Source of the DNA: an uncultured Collinsella sp.
Lineage (GTDB): Bacteria > Actinomycetota > Coriobacteriia > Coriobacteriales > Coriobacteriaceae
Direction of reading: 5' to 3'
NCBI GenBank assembly: GCA_900542635.1
Contig: UQOJ01000001.1
Location: 1 to 64,000 of the forward strand
DNA: 64,000 nt
Positions 1 through 9,143 of the stretch are shown piece after piece (positions within the stretch are counted from its first letter, which is position 1; every line of letters begins with the position of its first letter). The position numbers and the translations under genes are program-made. Under the pieces are notes generated by a model that was given only the letters and a program-made list of their open reading frames with translations, ran no database searches and was not told the origin of the DNA.

Positions 1-14
1 ATACTCATGGAAAA

Positions 15-73
15 CCTCCCATTTCCCGATGTCCAAGAAATGGGAGGCGGTTCACAGGCACCTTTGTGGTGGT
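15..73. repeat. Hairpin plus right half of a dispersed intergenic repeat
   Basis: CCTCCCATTTC at 15-25 pairs perfectly with GAAATGGGAGG at 37-47. Directly after it, 55-73 (CAGGCACCTTTGTGGTGGT) matches the right half of the dispersed ACCACCACAAAGG hairpin seen complete at 1002-1033, 10090-10124 and 43721-43755, but no left half is present. It may be a decayed copy. The window starts too close to say which gene it follows. Confidence 0.6.
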
Positions 74-166
74 TTTTGCTTTGACGGGCCGCGCCTGTGC
101 CTTGGTATACCATGTACGCCGTTCACGAATACACCCCACACCGCCGCACAACCCAGAAAGGCCCCC

Positions 167-988
167 ATGGACACCACCTTCAGCCACATCAAAGCCGTGT
201 TCTGCGATATCGACGGCACGCTGCTCACGAGCCAGCACACGGTGTCCCCGCGCACCGTGGCGGCGATCCGCGCCCTGCGCGAGCGCGGTGTGCTCTTTGG
301 CCTGTGCACCGGGCGCGACGCCCACGCGACCGAGGCCATGTACGAGCTCTGGGGCATCGAAGGCCTGGTAGACGTGATGGTGGGCTGCGGTGGCGCCGAG
401 GTCATCGACCGCGCGCACGACATCAACGAGCTGAGCTATCCGCTGCCGGGCGAGACCATCGCGCGCATCTGCAAGCACATGGCGGACCTTCCGGCAACGC
501 CCGTCTGCCCCCGAGACGGCGTGTTCTACGTGCCCGAGAGCAACGCGTGCGTCGAGCACCTGTCGCGCGTCGACGGCGTGCCCTACCAGGTGGTCGATTT
601 TGCCGAGTTCTTGCGCGAGCCGCAGCCCAAGGTGATGTTTACCATGGCGCCCGAGGTAATGCCGCGGGTGATTGAGCGAGCATCGACGTTTGCCGATGAC
701 ACTGTTAAGGCGGCGGCTCTGCAAACCACGCAGCGGCTCTACGAGTTTATGGATCCGCGCGTGTCCAAGACGCGCGGCCTTGTGCGCGTGGCGGAGCTCA
801 ACGACATGGAGCTCCAGGACATCTGCGTGTTTGGCGATGCGGACAACGACACCTGCATGGTGGCTGACGCCGGCGTGGGCGTGGCCATGGCAAACGGCAG
901 CGACGCCACCCGTGCCGCCGCCGACTTTGTGACCGCGAGCAACGACAAAGACGGCATCGCGATCTTTATCGAGGAGCATCTGCTGTAG
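167..988 (+). CDS. HAD superfamily hydrolase (Cof/IIB type)
   Basis: A predicted cytoplasmic phosphatase of 273 residues. Visible HAD motifs are the nucleophile motif I (CDIDGTLL near residues 11-18), motif II threonine (CTGR, near 47), motif III lysine (SKTRG) and motif IV (FGDADND) near the C-terminus. The large insert between motifs II and III is the cap typical of Cof-type enzymes, which act on sugar phosphates or cofactor phosphates. The start at 167 was chosen over upstream ATGs because the conserved N-terminus MDTTFSHIKAVFCDIDGT begins there and AGAAAGG lies just upstream. The substrate cannot be told from sequence. It stands alone between repeats. Confidence 0.88.
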   Translation: MDTTFSHIKAVFCDIDGTLLTSQHTVSPRTVAAIRALRERGVLFGLCTGRDAHATEAMYELWGIEGLVDVMVGCGGAEVIDRAHDINELSYPLPGETIARICKHMADLPATPVCPRDGVFYVPESNACVEHLSRVDGVPYQVVDFAEFLREPQPKVMFTMAPEVMPRVIERASTFADDTVKAAALQTTQRLYEFMDPRVSKTRGLVRVAELNDMELQDICVFGDADNDTCMVADAGVGVAMANGSDATRAAADFVTASNDKDGIAIFIEEHLL

Positions 989-1001
989 CGCCGGGGGAGA
1001 A

Positions 1002-1033
1002 CCACCACAAAGGGGCAGGCACCTTTGCGGTGG
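1002..1033. repeat. Dispersed hairpin repeat (GGGACAGG family)
   Basis: CCACCACAAAGG (1002-1013) pairs with CCTTTGCGGTGG (1022-1033) around a GGCAGGCA centre, 13 bases after the HAD stop codon. It is a member of the family also seen at 10090, 20409, 43721, 51063 and 53054. No U-tract follows, so it is not a classic intrinsic terminator. Confidence 0.75.
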
Positions 1034-1177
1034 CCTCAGGCGATTTGGGCGAATTGATACCGAAAATCTGCGCAAAAATTTAAATTTAGTTGTCTGAACA
1101 TCACACGTCTAACCACCGATGGGTCAAAGATATTCTCATCAGTTTGGTAGGGTATTCCTTCCGGTTAATGACCTACT

Positions 1178-1204
1178 GCTCACGGTCGATTTTCGACCGT
1201 GAGC
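1178..1204. other. Perfect hairpin in AT-rich pilus-operon upstream region
   Basis: GCTCACGGTCG (1178-1188) pairs with CGACCGTGAGC (1194-1204) across a five-base loop. It sits in the roughly 460-bp AT-rich gap 1034-1492 between the HAD gene and the adhesin, which has no open frame of note. No T-run follows on either strand, so terminator function is doubtful; a regulatory or protein-binding role is possible. Confidence 0.55.
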
Positions 1205-1372
1205 GGGATGTTTGCTCTTGAGCAAAATGTTGTGCAAATAAATCTAATGCCATTAAAAAATGATGGGCAACTAAATTACCAGTAAAAACAAATAATAGAT
1301 AGCGAATAAATGAAGGTAAATCTGAGCAAATGTCAAGAGAATTGAGAATTCGCTACAAAACTATCGGTTTTC

Positions 1373-1402
1373 TTGTTCAGATGTTCAAACAATTGCTACA
1401 AT
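1373..1402 (+). promoter_or_regulatory. Candidate promoter of the pilus operon
   Basis: TTGTTC (1373-1378) and TACAAT (1397-1402) are separated by 18 bp, and the -10 box is preceded by TG at 1394-1395, giving an extended -10. It lies about 90 bases upstream of the adhesin start, inside an AT-rich stretch. This is motif inspection only. Confidence 0.45.
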
Positions 1403-1492
1403 ATGGATTACTAAGCGAGCGCAATTACAGATTGCGCAAATACGTTTGATAGTGAAAGAGCAAGATCGCGGTCTCTTGGGGAGGAGACATCG

Positions 1493-4400
1493 ATGAAAGC
1501 GAATTCAGAAAAAACTAAGCAGAGTAAAAAAGCGACGCGCCGTGTACTGGCAGGCGTTTTGTGCGGAGCTTCCGTTTTGAGCCTGGTGCTGTCGCTCGTC
1601 ATGCCTCCGATCTCGCAGGCCATTGCCAACGATGGTCAGACAGATTCTACCGAGGAAACTGTGATGGGGGGGGGTTCCTCAAGTGAGTCTACTGATGTAG
1701 ACAACACCAACAACGGGGATACCGAAAACCAGAATAGTGACGAGACCGAGGGTGACGCGAGCGAAGATATCGTTGCAGCAGACTCGACTGCCGATGGCGC
1801 GGAAGCCAAGAGCACCGCGCAGCCTTCCGACGCACAGCCTTCCGATAATGAAAATAGCGACGAAAACGCTATCGCTCCCGTCAGTGACGATGGCTATATC
1901 GAGGTAAACGGTGACGTTGCTGGACGATTCACCGGTGGCGGTACGTTTCGACTGACGGGTTATGCCTATTCGAATCAGCAGATTGTCATCAACAAAGACA
2001 CCACCATCGATCTTAACGGCAACATGCTCTGCCATGGTTCCGGCAACAAAGACTCCTTCTTTGTGGTCAAAGAAGGAGCCACACTCACTATCGAGGATTC
2101 AGGTAAAACTTCAGGTAAAACAATAGACAAACAGTCTCGGGTCGAAACGACGGCGGGTCAGCCTGCGACTATGACATGGGAAAAGGGAGACGGGTCTAGC
2201 TCTAATGGCGGCGCACCCAAGAGTCTTACTTACTATGAGACTAAGAGCACGCCCAATACAGATGGACTTTGCACCACCGAGACTACGTACAAGCATGACG
2301 TTACGGGCTTTGGCGCTATCGTTGCGGCATCGGACAGGGGTTCCGTAAAGCGAGTGGTCACCGTTAATGAGGACTGCACGCTCGATCTCAAGGGCGGCAT
2401 GATTACCACGGCCGCCAATCTGAGCGATGACGGCCATGTGATTTTTTCTACGGGTAAGGTCAAAATCGAAGGCGGTTACGTCACCAACGGCAACGGCGGT
2501 GGCTGGGGCGGTGGTCTGTGCATAACGGGCGCGAAAGCCAGCCTCGAAATGACAGACGGTGTGGTCGCGGGAAACAAGGCAGCTTCTGGCGGCGGCGTCT
2601 ACGCTGACAATGGAGCCACCTTGAAGCTTGCGGGTGGAATCATTTCTGGCAACGCTACGTATTCTGATTCGGTTGGTCTCGGTGGCGGCATCTTGGTTTC
2701 GGGCGGTAGTGTGACCGTTTCTGGTGGCTACATCACTAACAATAAATACGCCAAGTTTTGCGGCGAGGATGGCCAGAGTGGCCATGGCGGCGCTGGGCTT
2801 GCTGCCAATAACGGCGCCCATGTCACCATTTCTGGTGGCCAGATTACTGGCAACTATTCCGAGGAAGCTGGCGGCGGCGTTTACGTAACCAATATTTTTC
2901 AACATGATAGGGCATGGCTCGACATTAAAGGAGGAATTATTGCCTCTAACGTGAGCTACCGATCTGAAGGTGCCGGCATCCGAGTGGGCCAGATGATTGA
3001 CGCGATGATAAGTGGAGCGTCAAAAGATAGCCCAGTCTACATCACTAATAACCACTGCATGTCTCGCTTTGACTGGGGCGGCGGCGGCATCTTTGTTCAG
3101 GGTGATTCGAATGTTGCAGCATCTAATGCTGGCAGGCTCTTTGTGTACAACTCGTACATTAGCGCCAATACAGCCGACGGCTACGGCGGCGGCGTTGCAG
3201 TCTGCCCCACGGGCAAGACGTTGGTAACGAACACTGAGGGCACGGCAATCTTTGGCAATTTGTCTGCCGGCGAAGAGCATGATGATAATCATTTTAATAA
3301 TGAAAATGTTTACAACAAGGAGAAAAATACCGGCAATGAAGCTAAACCCCATCTTTCAGGTGGTGGTGGTGAAAAGACTGAAGATAGAGATGCATACAAC
3401 TCGGAGGTGTTTCGCGAGAACGGTCATGCCGATTTCTTCCTTGCGGCAAAGGCTGGCCATACTGATCCGATTGCGGCAGTAATCGGCAAGATGCTCGGCG
3501 GCGGAGATGCCCAGTATTCGGGAAGTAAAGAGCTCAAGGAGAAGATTGATATTCCCGCCAATGGCGGTGTGCAGATTTATCAAAGCATAGGATTGACTTC
3601 GGGTGTTCAAGCCGGAAGCGATGAGGCGACGGCTGCGCAGAAAGCTGCGACAACCTTCATCACCGGAAATTATTCCTGGGATCATGGCGGTGGCATCATG
3701 TCGAATGGCGACCTGTACTTGGGTCAGCCTGCGGATACGTATGTCTACCCGAGCCTTAAGCTGAAGGCGACCAAGAAGCTAATCGATTCGCAGACTGATA
3801 AGAACAAAACGCTCACTGGGAATGAGTTCACCTTTATGGTCTACCGCAAGGATTCGGAAGATCCTTTCGTTAATGGGAAATTCAATCGCGACGCTTGCGC
3901 TGAGGTGGGAACTGCAAATAATGATGCAAGCGGCAACATCACGTTTAAGCTTGGTGAACAGTTCGCAGCGAGCGGTACGGCTGACAAAATCACATACTAC
4001 TTGGTCGAAGATACCGGCGAGGACTCCGACATCACATACGACTCAGCTGTGTATGAGATTGTGGCATCGGTTAAGGATACAAAGACCGAGCTCATGACTG
4101 TTCCGACAAAAGAAAACCCGAACAAGCAGATACCCCTCAACATCCATAACTACACGATTGAAAACGTCAGTGTGACCAAGCATGAACTCGACAAGTCATC
4201 TGGGGTGTGGAGTGTCACAAATTCATGGGACAATGTGCAGAATAGAGATGGCTATTATCCAATTGCCTGTGAAGATAGCTCGGTGACTTTCACTAACGAA
4301 TACACTCCGTACAACTCGTACGGCTCCTGGACTCCTAAGGCGACCAAGGTCGTTAAGGGTGGCGAGATGAAGGAGTTTACGCTCGAGTTTGCGGATAACG

Positions 4401-4930
4401 AGGACTTTAATAACGCTAAGACGGTTAATACGAAGGCTGGCGACAAGAAGTCCCAGACCCTGAGCTTCGTCGACAAGATTGAGTACACACTCGATAAGCT
4501 AAACAAGCTCGAGTCTGACTCCACCGGCCGTGGTGCAAGCAATACCTTCACCTATTACGTCCGCGAACAGCCGCCGACCGCACCGTTCACGAACTACACG
4601 TACGACAAGTCGGTCTACAAGATTACGGTCAACGCAACTGATCAGTCTGATAAGACGATTAAGTGCGAAGTGTCTTACACCAAGATTTTCAATGCCAAGG
4701 GCAAAGAGATCTCCGCTGATAAGCAGCAACCGCTTAAATACGGTGAGGACGCCAACGCTGGCCAAAGCCTCCCCACCTTCACCAACACCTACTCCACCTC
4801 TTTGCCCCTTTCTGGTATGTCGGGCGTCACTCTGACGTACCTTGCCGGCGCGGCGGTGCTTTGCGCTGCTGCGGCCTGGATGCACATTCGTCGCAAGGCG
4901 AATGCGAAGGGAGGTAAGCGTCGTGAATAA
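1493..4930 (+). CDS. Giant sortase-anchored pilus adhesin (beta-helix plus pilin isopeptide domains)
   Basis: 1145 residues, probably the tip or ancillary subunit of the pilus made by this locus. Residues 1-46 are a signal peptide (Lys-rich n-region, hydrophobic core, AIA cleavage area). Residues 50-130 are an acidic Ser/Thr/Asp-rich linker encoded across a run of nine G at 1666-1674. About 145-560 are right-handed beta-helix-like repeats (many GGGVYxxNG and ISGGxITGN turns). Two FctA/Spy0128-like pilin isopeptide domains follow, starting near 752 and 945. The C-terminus has the sorting signal LPLSG (1104-1108), a hydrophobic helix and a basic tail. GGGGAGG precedes ATG 1493. Base composition is visibly more AT-rich than in the next gene. 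The LPxSG motif differs from classic LPxTG. Confidence 0.85.
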   Translation: MKANSEKTKQSKKATRRVLAGVLCGASVLSLVLSLVMPPISQAIANDGQTDSTEETVMGGGSSSESTDVDNTNNGDTENQNSDETEGDASEDIVAADSTADGAEAKSTAQPSDAQPSDNENSDENAIAPVSDDGYIEVNGDVAGRFTGGGTFRLTGYAYSNQQIVINKDTTIDLNGNMLCHGSGNKDSFFVVKEGATLTIEDSGKTSGKTIDKQSRVETTAGQPATMTWEKGDGSSSNGGAPKSLTYYETKSTPNTDGLCTTETTYKHDVTGFGAIVAASDRGSVKRVVTVNEDCTLDLKGGMITTAANLSDDGHVIFSTGKVKIEGGYVTNGNGGGWGGGLCITGAKASLEMTDGVVAGNKAASGGGVYADNGATLKLAGGIISGNATYSDSVGLGGGILVSGGSVTVSGGYITNNKYAKFCGEDGQSGHGGAGLAANNGAHVTISGGQITGNYSEEAGGGVYVTNIFQHDRAWLDIKGGIIASNVSYRSEGAGIRVGQMIDAMISGASKDSPVYITNNHCMSRFDWGGGGIFVQGDSNVAASNAGRLFVYNSYISANTADGYGGGVAVCPTGKTLVTNTEGTAIFGNLSAGEEHDDNHFNNENVYNKEKNTGNEAKPHLSGGGGEKTEDRDAYNSEVFRENGHADFFLAAKAGHTDPIAAVIGKMLGGGDAQYSGSKELKEKIDIPANGGVQIYQSIGLTSGVQAGSDEATAAQKAATTFITGNYSWDHGGGIMSNGDLYLGQPADTYVYPSLKLKATKKLIDSQTDKNKTLTGNEFTFMVYRKDSEDPFVNGKFNRDACAEVGTANNDASGNITFKLGEQFAASGTADKITYYLVEDTGEDSDITYDSAVYEIVASVKDTKTELMTVPTKENPNKQIPLNIHNYTIENVSVTKHELDKSSGVWSVTNSWDNVQNRDGYYPIACEDSSVTFTNEYTPYNSYGSWTPKATKVVKGGEMKEFTLEFADNEDFNNAKTVNTKAGDKKSQTLSFVDKIEYTLDKLNKLESDSTGRGASNTFTYYVREQPPTAPFTNYTYDKSVYKITVNATDQSDKTIKCEVSYTKIFNAKGKEISADKQQPLKYGEDANAGQSLPTFTNTYSTSLPLSGMSGVTLTYLAGAAVLCAAAAWMHIRRKANAKGGKRRE
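1666..1674 (+). repeat. G9 homopolymer tract inside the adhesin gene
   Basis: Nine consecutive G residues cover codons 58-61 of the adhesin (Met-Gly-Gly-Gly). With nine G the frame is open. With ten G the reading becomes GGG TTC CTC AAG TGA; with eight it reaches TAG within about ten codons. It is the longest G or C run noticed in the window. Confidence 0.9.
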
Positions 4931-6593
4931 GAAAGTTTGCTCCTTCCCGATCTTGTTTGCGCTGCTTGCCCTCCTGATCGGCACCTGCGCGGTTGTGTTC
5001 CCCGCTTCCGCGCAGGCCACGCCGACCTCGACCGGTTCCATCACGGTGAGCGGTACCGTGGCGAGCAGCTACGACGCCTACCAGATCTTTAGCGCCAACG
5101 TCGTCGACGGCGACAGCGACGCCAAGATCGCCACCGACCTTGCCTGGGCAAGCGACGCCGTGCGCGATGCCGTGTTGCCTGTGCTGCACAGCGCCGGTAT
5201 GCCCAATTCCCAGACCACCGCGCAGGAAGCTGCCGAGTGGCTCAACACCGATTCCCACCTTACGAGCGCGCTGAGCGCACAGCTCGCTCGTTCCCTCCAG
5301 AGCTTTGACGCCGAGTCCGTGGCCCTTAACGCGGACACGACGGCCGAGCTGCCCTGCGGCTACTGGCTCATCGTCGCCGACGACGACGCCATCGCCGAGG
5401 GCGAGGCCGGCACCGCGCCGATCATGGTCCTGGTCGGCGGCAGCGCCGTCACCGTCAAGCCCAAGGCCGCGACCCCCAAGGTCAAAAAGCATGTGCTGGA
5501 GGACAGCACCGCCGCCTGGCAGAAGGCCGCCGACGCCACGGTCGCCGACGACCTGTACTGGCGCCTCTCCGCCACGGTCCCGGCGGGTCTTACCGCCTAC
5601 GACACCTACGCGGTGCAGTTCGTCGACACTATGAGCGCGGGGCTCGACCCCTCCAAGGTGGCCGCGAGCATGCGCGTGTACGTGGCGGCGGGCGCGGACG
5701 GCGGCTTCGACGCCGTGTCGGCCGGCAGGGACGGGCGCGCCGGCACCGAGCCCGCGAAGGGTTGGACCGACATCACGGCTCAGTGCGCTACCAAGGTAGC
5801 GGCCGACAGCAAGACCTTCACCGTGCGCACCGGCGACCTCATCGCCGCGCTCGGCGGGGCCGACGCCTTTACCGCGGGCGCCCGCGTGGTTGCCGTGTAC
5901 AATGCGCCGCTCAACAGCGCATGCAACCACGGCATCGCGAAGGGCAACCCCAACGAGGTCTACCTGCGCTACCCGCGCTCTCCCTTTGCCGACCAGTCCG
6001 GCGACGCCGGCTTCACCCGCACGCCGAGTGATGACGCGTGCGCCTACACCTGGGATCTCGCGCTCACCAAGCGCGGCAGCGACGGCGACAAGCCGCTTGC
6101 CGGGGCGGTCCTGAGCATCACCGACGATCGTGGTCGCACACTGGCGGCCGACGGCACGTGGAATGCGGAGGGCAAGGCCACCGTCACCACGGGCGAGGAC
6201 GGCCGCGTGACCGTCTCGGGCGTGGACTCGGGCAAGCTGGAGGTCCGCGAGCTCAAGGCGCCCAAGGGCTACACCGCTTTTGAGGGCACGCGCTCCGTGA
6301 AGGTCAAGGCCGAGGGCCTGGACGTCGACCAGGTGGCCGCCGCCAAGCCCAAGCTCACCATCACGGCCGAGTCGCCCCTGCGCGCCGACAGCGCGGACGG
6401 GTCGACGGGCAGCCTGGAGGCGTCGCTCATCAACACGCCCACCGGCACACCCCCTAGCATTATCACCGGAGGCTTTATGCCCTCGACTGGTGATATGGCA
6501 ATGTACGCCGCGGCCGCCGCAGCGGTCGCCGGAGCCGCGCTCATCGTGGTCGCGCTCCTGGTCAAGCGGGGAGGTGGCAGCCATAAAGAGTAG
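4923..6593 (+). CDS. Fimbrial backbone subunit, SpaH/EbpB-like, with D2 isopeptide domain
   Basis: 556 residues if translated from GTG 4923, which overlaps the adhesin stop by eight bases and has GGGAGG eight bases upstream; this points to translational coupling. Signal peptide at 1-31 (hydrophobic core, ASAQA cleavage area). A fimbrial D2-type N-terminal region carries YDAYQIFSA. The pilin-type lysine segment is VTVKPKAATPKVKK. A CnaB-like domain near the C-terminus contains an E-box-like RELKAPKGY. The sorting signal is MPSTG (519-523), then a hydrophobic stretch and a basic tail. Met replaces the usual Leu of LPxTG. GC content is clearly higher than in the genes either side, which suggests a different history. 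Confidence 0.85.
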   Translation: MNKKVCSFPILFALLALLIGTCAVVFPASAQATPTSTGSITVSGTVASSYDAYQIFSANVVDGDSDAKIATDLAWASDAVRDAVLPVLHSAGMPNSQTTAQEAAEWLNTDSHLTSALSAQLARSLQSFDAESVALNADTTAELPCGYWLIVADDDAIAEGEAGTAPIMVLVGGSAVTVKPKAATPKVKKHVLEDSTAAWQKAADATVADDLYWRLSATVPAGLTAYDTYAVQFVDTMSAGLDPSKVAASMRVYVAAGADGGFDAVSAGRDGRAGTEPAKGWTDITAQCATKVAADSKTFTVRTGDLIAALGGADAFTAGARVVAVYNAPLNSACNHGIAKGNPNEVYLRYPRSPFADQSGDAGFTRTPSDDACAYTWDLALTKRGSDGDKPLAGAVLSITDDRGRTLAADGTWNAEGKATVTTGEDGRVTVSGVDSGKLEVRELKAPKGYTAFEGTRSVKVKAEGLDVDQVAAAKPKLTITAESPLRADSADGSTGSLEASLINTPTGTPPSIITGGFMPSTGDMAMYAAAAAAVAGAALIVVALLVKRGGGSHKE

Positions 6594-6697
6594 CTGGCAG
6601 CCCCGCAGAGAGCGGGGCGAGACGTAGCGAAGCAGATGCTAAGACACAGACAGATTTAGATCAAATGGACTTCAAGCAGAAAGCAGAGGAAAAGAAG

Positions 6698-8428
6698 ATG
6701 AGCATGAGCAAGAACATCGCACGCCTGGCAGTAACCGCCGGCCTCACAGCAGCGCTGAGCTTCGGCGGCGTCATGGCCCCGGTGACCATGGCGTTTGCGG
6801 CTGAGAGCGGCTCAACTGTGACGTTCAACGATCCTGATTATGAAGCGTCCACGACCTATAAGGGCATTCAAATCTTTACGGCTACGGTTACGACGACCGC
6901 CGGGGGCACGACTGTGAGCAACATCGCGTGGGCCAGCACCGACGTCCAAACTGCTGTCGTAAACGCCATCAAGGAAAAGGATGAATCCTACATTAGCAAT
7001 AACGCGCAGGATGCCGCTGATTGGCTGAACAAACACAACGCAGGCACCGAGAAGACCGACGAAAATACTAGAATCAGCAGCGGCCACGTTCTGAACAAGA
7101 TTGCTGCCGATCTGAAGAACAGCGGTGGCTGGCATACGACGGCTGCGGGTAGCGCGTCCCTTTCTGGTCTTACCGCTGGTTACTGGCTTTTCCTGACCAA
7201 TAGCGTTGCGGAAGGTTCGAATACCAAATCGAAGGACGTTTTTACCTCGCCTGTATATGCGGTCGTTGATGGCACGAATAATAAAGTGGTGACTCCCAAG
7301 AAGAGCGTCCCTGCCGTCGATAAGAAAATCGTGAGCGCCGAGGGCGATAATGAGCTCGATGCGAGCGACTCCCATGTTGGGCAGGACGTAACGTTCAACC
7401 TCTACGGTACTATCGCTGACAACTATGACACGTACGATACGTATTACTATCGGTTCTCCGATCAAATTTCCAAGGGCCTGACGCTGCAGGATGGTGCTCA
7501 GGTGTATTTGTATGCAAGCAAGGATGCTGCGCAGAAAGATCTTAAGCACGAGAATCCGATGTCGAACATCACGAACTCGTTTACGCCGGATAGCGGTGAT
7601 GCGGATGCGAACGGCAACAAGACGACGACTTGGACCTGCAGCAATCTTAAGAGTGTGGCGGGTGTTACCTCGCAATCCTGCATTGTCGTCTCCTATAAGG
7701 CAAAGATCAATAGCGAGGCCGCCATTGGAGGCAACGCAGGCAACACCAACACCGCTACGCTTACGTACTCAAACAACCCTATGACCACCGACACCGGCAC
7801 GACGGTGCCCGATGAGGTCAAGACCTACACCTATGGTCTCAAGCTTAATAAGGTTGACCTTGGCACCGAGGAGGCGCTTAAGGATTCGAATATTAAATTT
7901 ACTATCAAGGTGAAGTCAGCGGCGGATTCCAACTTGGTGGGGAGATACGTTAAGTCCGATGGAACCCTCGTAGACGCTGAGTGCAAGCTTTCCGTCACCA
8001 ACGGTGCTATTACTATCAAGGGCCTTGGTGCGGGAACCTATACGGTTGTGGAGACGGACGCTCCCGCTAATTACGATAAAGTGCAGCCCTTCGATTTCAC
8101 GATTACGCCAAACAGGGACAGCGAGGCTTCAGGCAAAAGCCCGGTTGGAGCCAAGTATGAGATTAATACCAGTCAGAAAGACCAGGTCATCATCGGCACG
8201 CCGAACGATGCGAAGGACGACAACAAGCTCGAAGCCAAGGCTGGCACAGCTACAAACGGCGACGGTACCTTCAACATCACCGTTGGCGATACCAAGCATG
8301 TCGGCCTCCCCCTCACCGGCCTTAATGGCGTGACCTTCACTTGGATCGCTGGTGGCGCGGTGCTGTGCATTGGCGTGGCGCACCTCATCCGCAGCCGTAA
8401 GCAGGCTGAGGAGTCCGAGCAGGAGTAA
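6698..8428 (+). CDS. LPXTG-anchored major pilin, SpaH/EbpB family
   Basis: 576 residues; start at ATG 6698 because AGAGGAAA lies 6-13 bases upstream and the signal peptide (MSMSKNIARLAVTAG, cleaved near AFAAES) begins there; an in-frame ATG at 6665 is less likely. It resembles the preceding subunit in layout: N-terminal domain with YKGIQIFTA, pilin lysine motif in VVTPKKSVPAVDKK, a D2 domain ending at TNTATLTYSNNP, a CnaB domain with E-box VVETDAPANY, and LPLTG (537-541) with hydrophobic helix and charged tail. Likely polymerised through the pilin lysine by the class C sortase encoded downstream. A gap of about 100 bp separates it from the previous gene. Confidence 0.88.
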   Translation: MSMSKNIARLAVTAGLTAALSFGGVMAPVTMAFAAESGSTVTFNDPDYEASTTYKGIQIFTATVTTTAGGTTVSNIAWASTDVQTAVVNAIKEKDESYISNNAQDAADWLNKHNAGTEKTDENTRISSGHVLNKIAADLKNSGGWHTTAAGSASLSGLTAGYWLFLTNSVAEGSNTKSKDVFTSPVYAVVDGTNNKVVTPKKSVPAVDKKIVSAEGDNELDASDSHVGQDVTFNLYGTIADNYDTYDTYYYRFSDQISKGLTLQDGAQVYLYASKDAAQKDLKHENPMSNITNSFTPDSGDADANGNKTTTWTCSNLKSVAGVTSQSCIVVSYKAKINSEAAIGGNAGNTNTATLTYSNNPMTTDTGTTVPDEVKTYTYGLKLNKVDLGTEEALKDSNIKFTIKVKSAADSNLVGRYVKSDGTLVDAECKLSVTNGAITIKGLGAGTYTVVETDAPANYDKVQPFDFTITPNRDSEASGKSPVGAKYEINTSQKDQVIIGTPNDAKDDNKLEAKAGTATNGDGTFNITVGDTKHVGLPLTGLNGVTFTWIAGGAVLCIGVAHLIRSRKQAEESEQE

Positions 8429-8528
8429 CGCTCGCTCATCCATCTCTTTGGCAGGTGGGATGTGATGGCCATGAGACTTGCGGACACTTTTCTCGTCCAT
8501 CCACGTTCTTGCTTTGCCATTCTCTTTT

Positions 8529-8565
8529 CGGGGCAGACTCCGTGCTGGAGCCTGCCCCGTTTTTT
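8529..8565 (+). terminator. Intrinsic terminator after the major pilin
   Basis: CGGGGCAG (8529-8536) pairs with CTGCCCCG (8552-8559), followed directly by six T. This probably ends most transcripts before the small peptide and sortase genes. Confidence 0.85.
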
Positions 8566-8732
8566 GGGATAACGCAGCCAGCCTCCATCGTCCGATGGAT
8601 CAAGCACATGAATATCGAACAGATGTTTGCAAATGTTGCGTTTACCAGCTGTAAGTGCGAGTGCTCGCAGTAAAATACCCTTGCGACGCATTCCGTGCGC
8701 GGGCGGCCGACGACTCGATCGGAGGTCCCCAA

Positions 8733-8882
8733 ATGCTGAAATTCCTTAACGCGCTCGCCGCCCTCGCGGCGGTGGGCACGTTCGTCATCGCGTTTCTTGA
8801 CTCGTATGAGGTTCGGTTTAAGGTCCGTAGGCGCACGCGCGGTGCGGACGGTGGACGGCATTTGCGCCACAAGCGCAAATAA
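8733..8882 (+). CDS. Small single-span membrane protein, 49 residues
   Basis: Starts at ATG 8733 with GGAGG (8721-8725) eight bases upstream. One hydrophobic segment (about residues 3-23, MLKFLNALAALAAVGTFVIA) is followed by a strongly basic cytoplasmic tail (KVRRRTRGADGGRHLRHKRK). An intrinsic terminator begins two bases after the stop. I do not recognise a family. Its place between the major pilin and the sortase suggests, but does not prove, a pilus-related job. The good RBS, membrane helix and terminator argue it is a real gene. Confidence 0.6.
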   Translation: MLKFLNALAALAAVGTFVIAFLDSYEVRFKVRRRTRGADGGRHLRHKRK

Positions 8883-8883
8883 G

Positions 8884-8912
8884 AATGCCCGGGGTTAGAG
8901 GCCCGGGCATTT
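8884..8912 (+). terminator. Terminator after the small membrane protein
   Basis: AATGCCCGGG (8884-8893) pairs perfectly with CCCGGGCATT (8902-8911). The T-run is short. Confidence 0.75.
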
Positions 8913-8987
8913 AACAAAACCAGAAAACTAGGCCGCCCGCGCTTTCGAACACTTACGCGGGATGCGTCGTTTCCTATTGACATTGTA

Positions 8988-9013
8988 TCCCGAATCGCCC
9001 AACCGATTCGGGA
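8988..9013. other. Hairpin upstream of the sortase gene
   Basis: TCCCGAATCG (8988-8997) pairs with CGATTCGGGA (9004-9013). It lies in the 260-bp gap before the sortase, which otherwise shows nothing clear. Function unknown. Confidence 0.5.
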
Positions 9014-9143
9014 CATTTTGAAAACGCAAATGCGGGCTTATCCTCGACTGGACGGTGCAGTCTAGCGGCGTTGTCCGGCGCGGAAGCTTGCTAATCGGCT
9101 ATTATTTGTTTAGACAACCTGAGCTTTAGAGGAGTGACCGGCG

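Noticed and set aside
1178..1204. Invertible promoter for the pilus operon
   Set aside because: I looked for inverted repeats flanking the candidate promoter; only a compact hairpin is present, and no recombinase gene is near. The G9 tract is the better phase-variation candidate.
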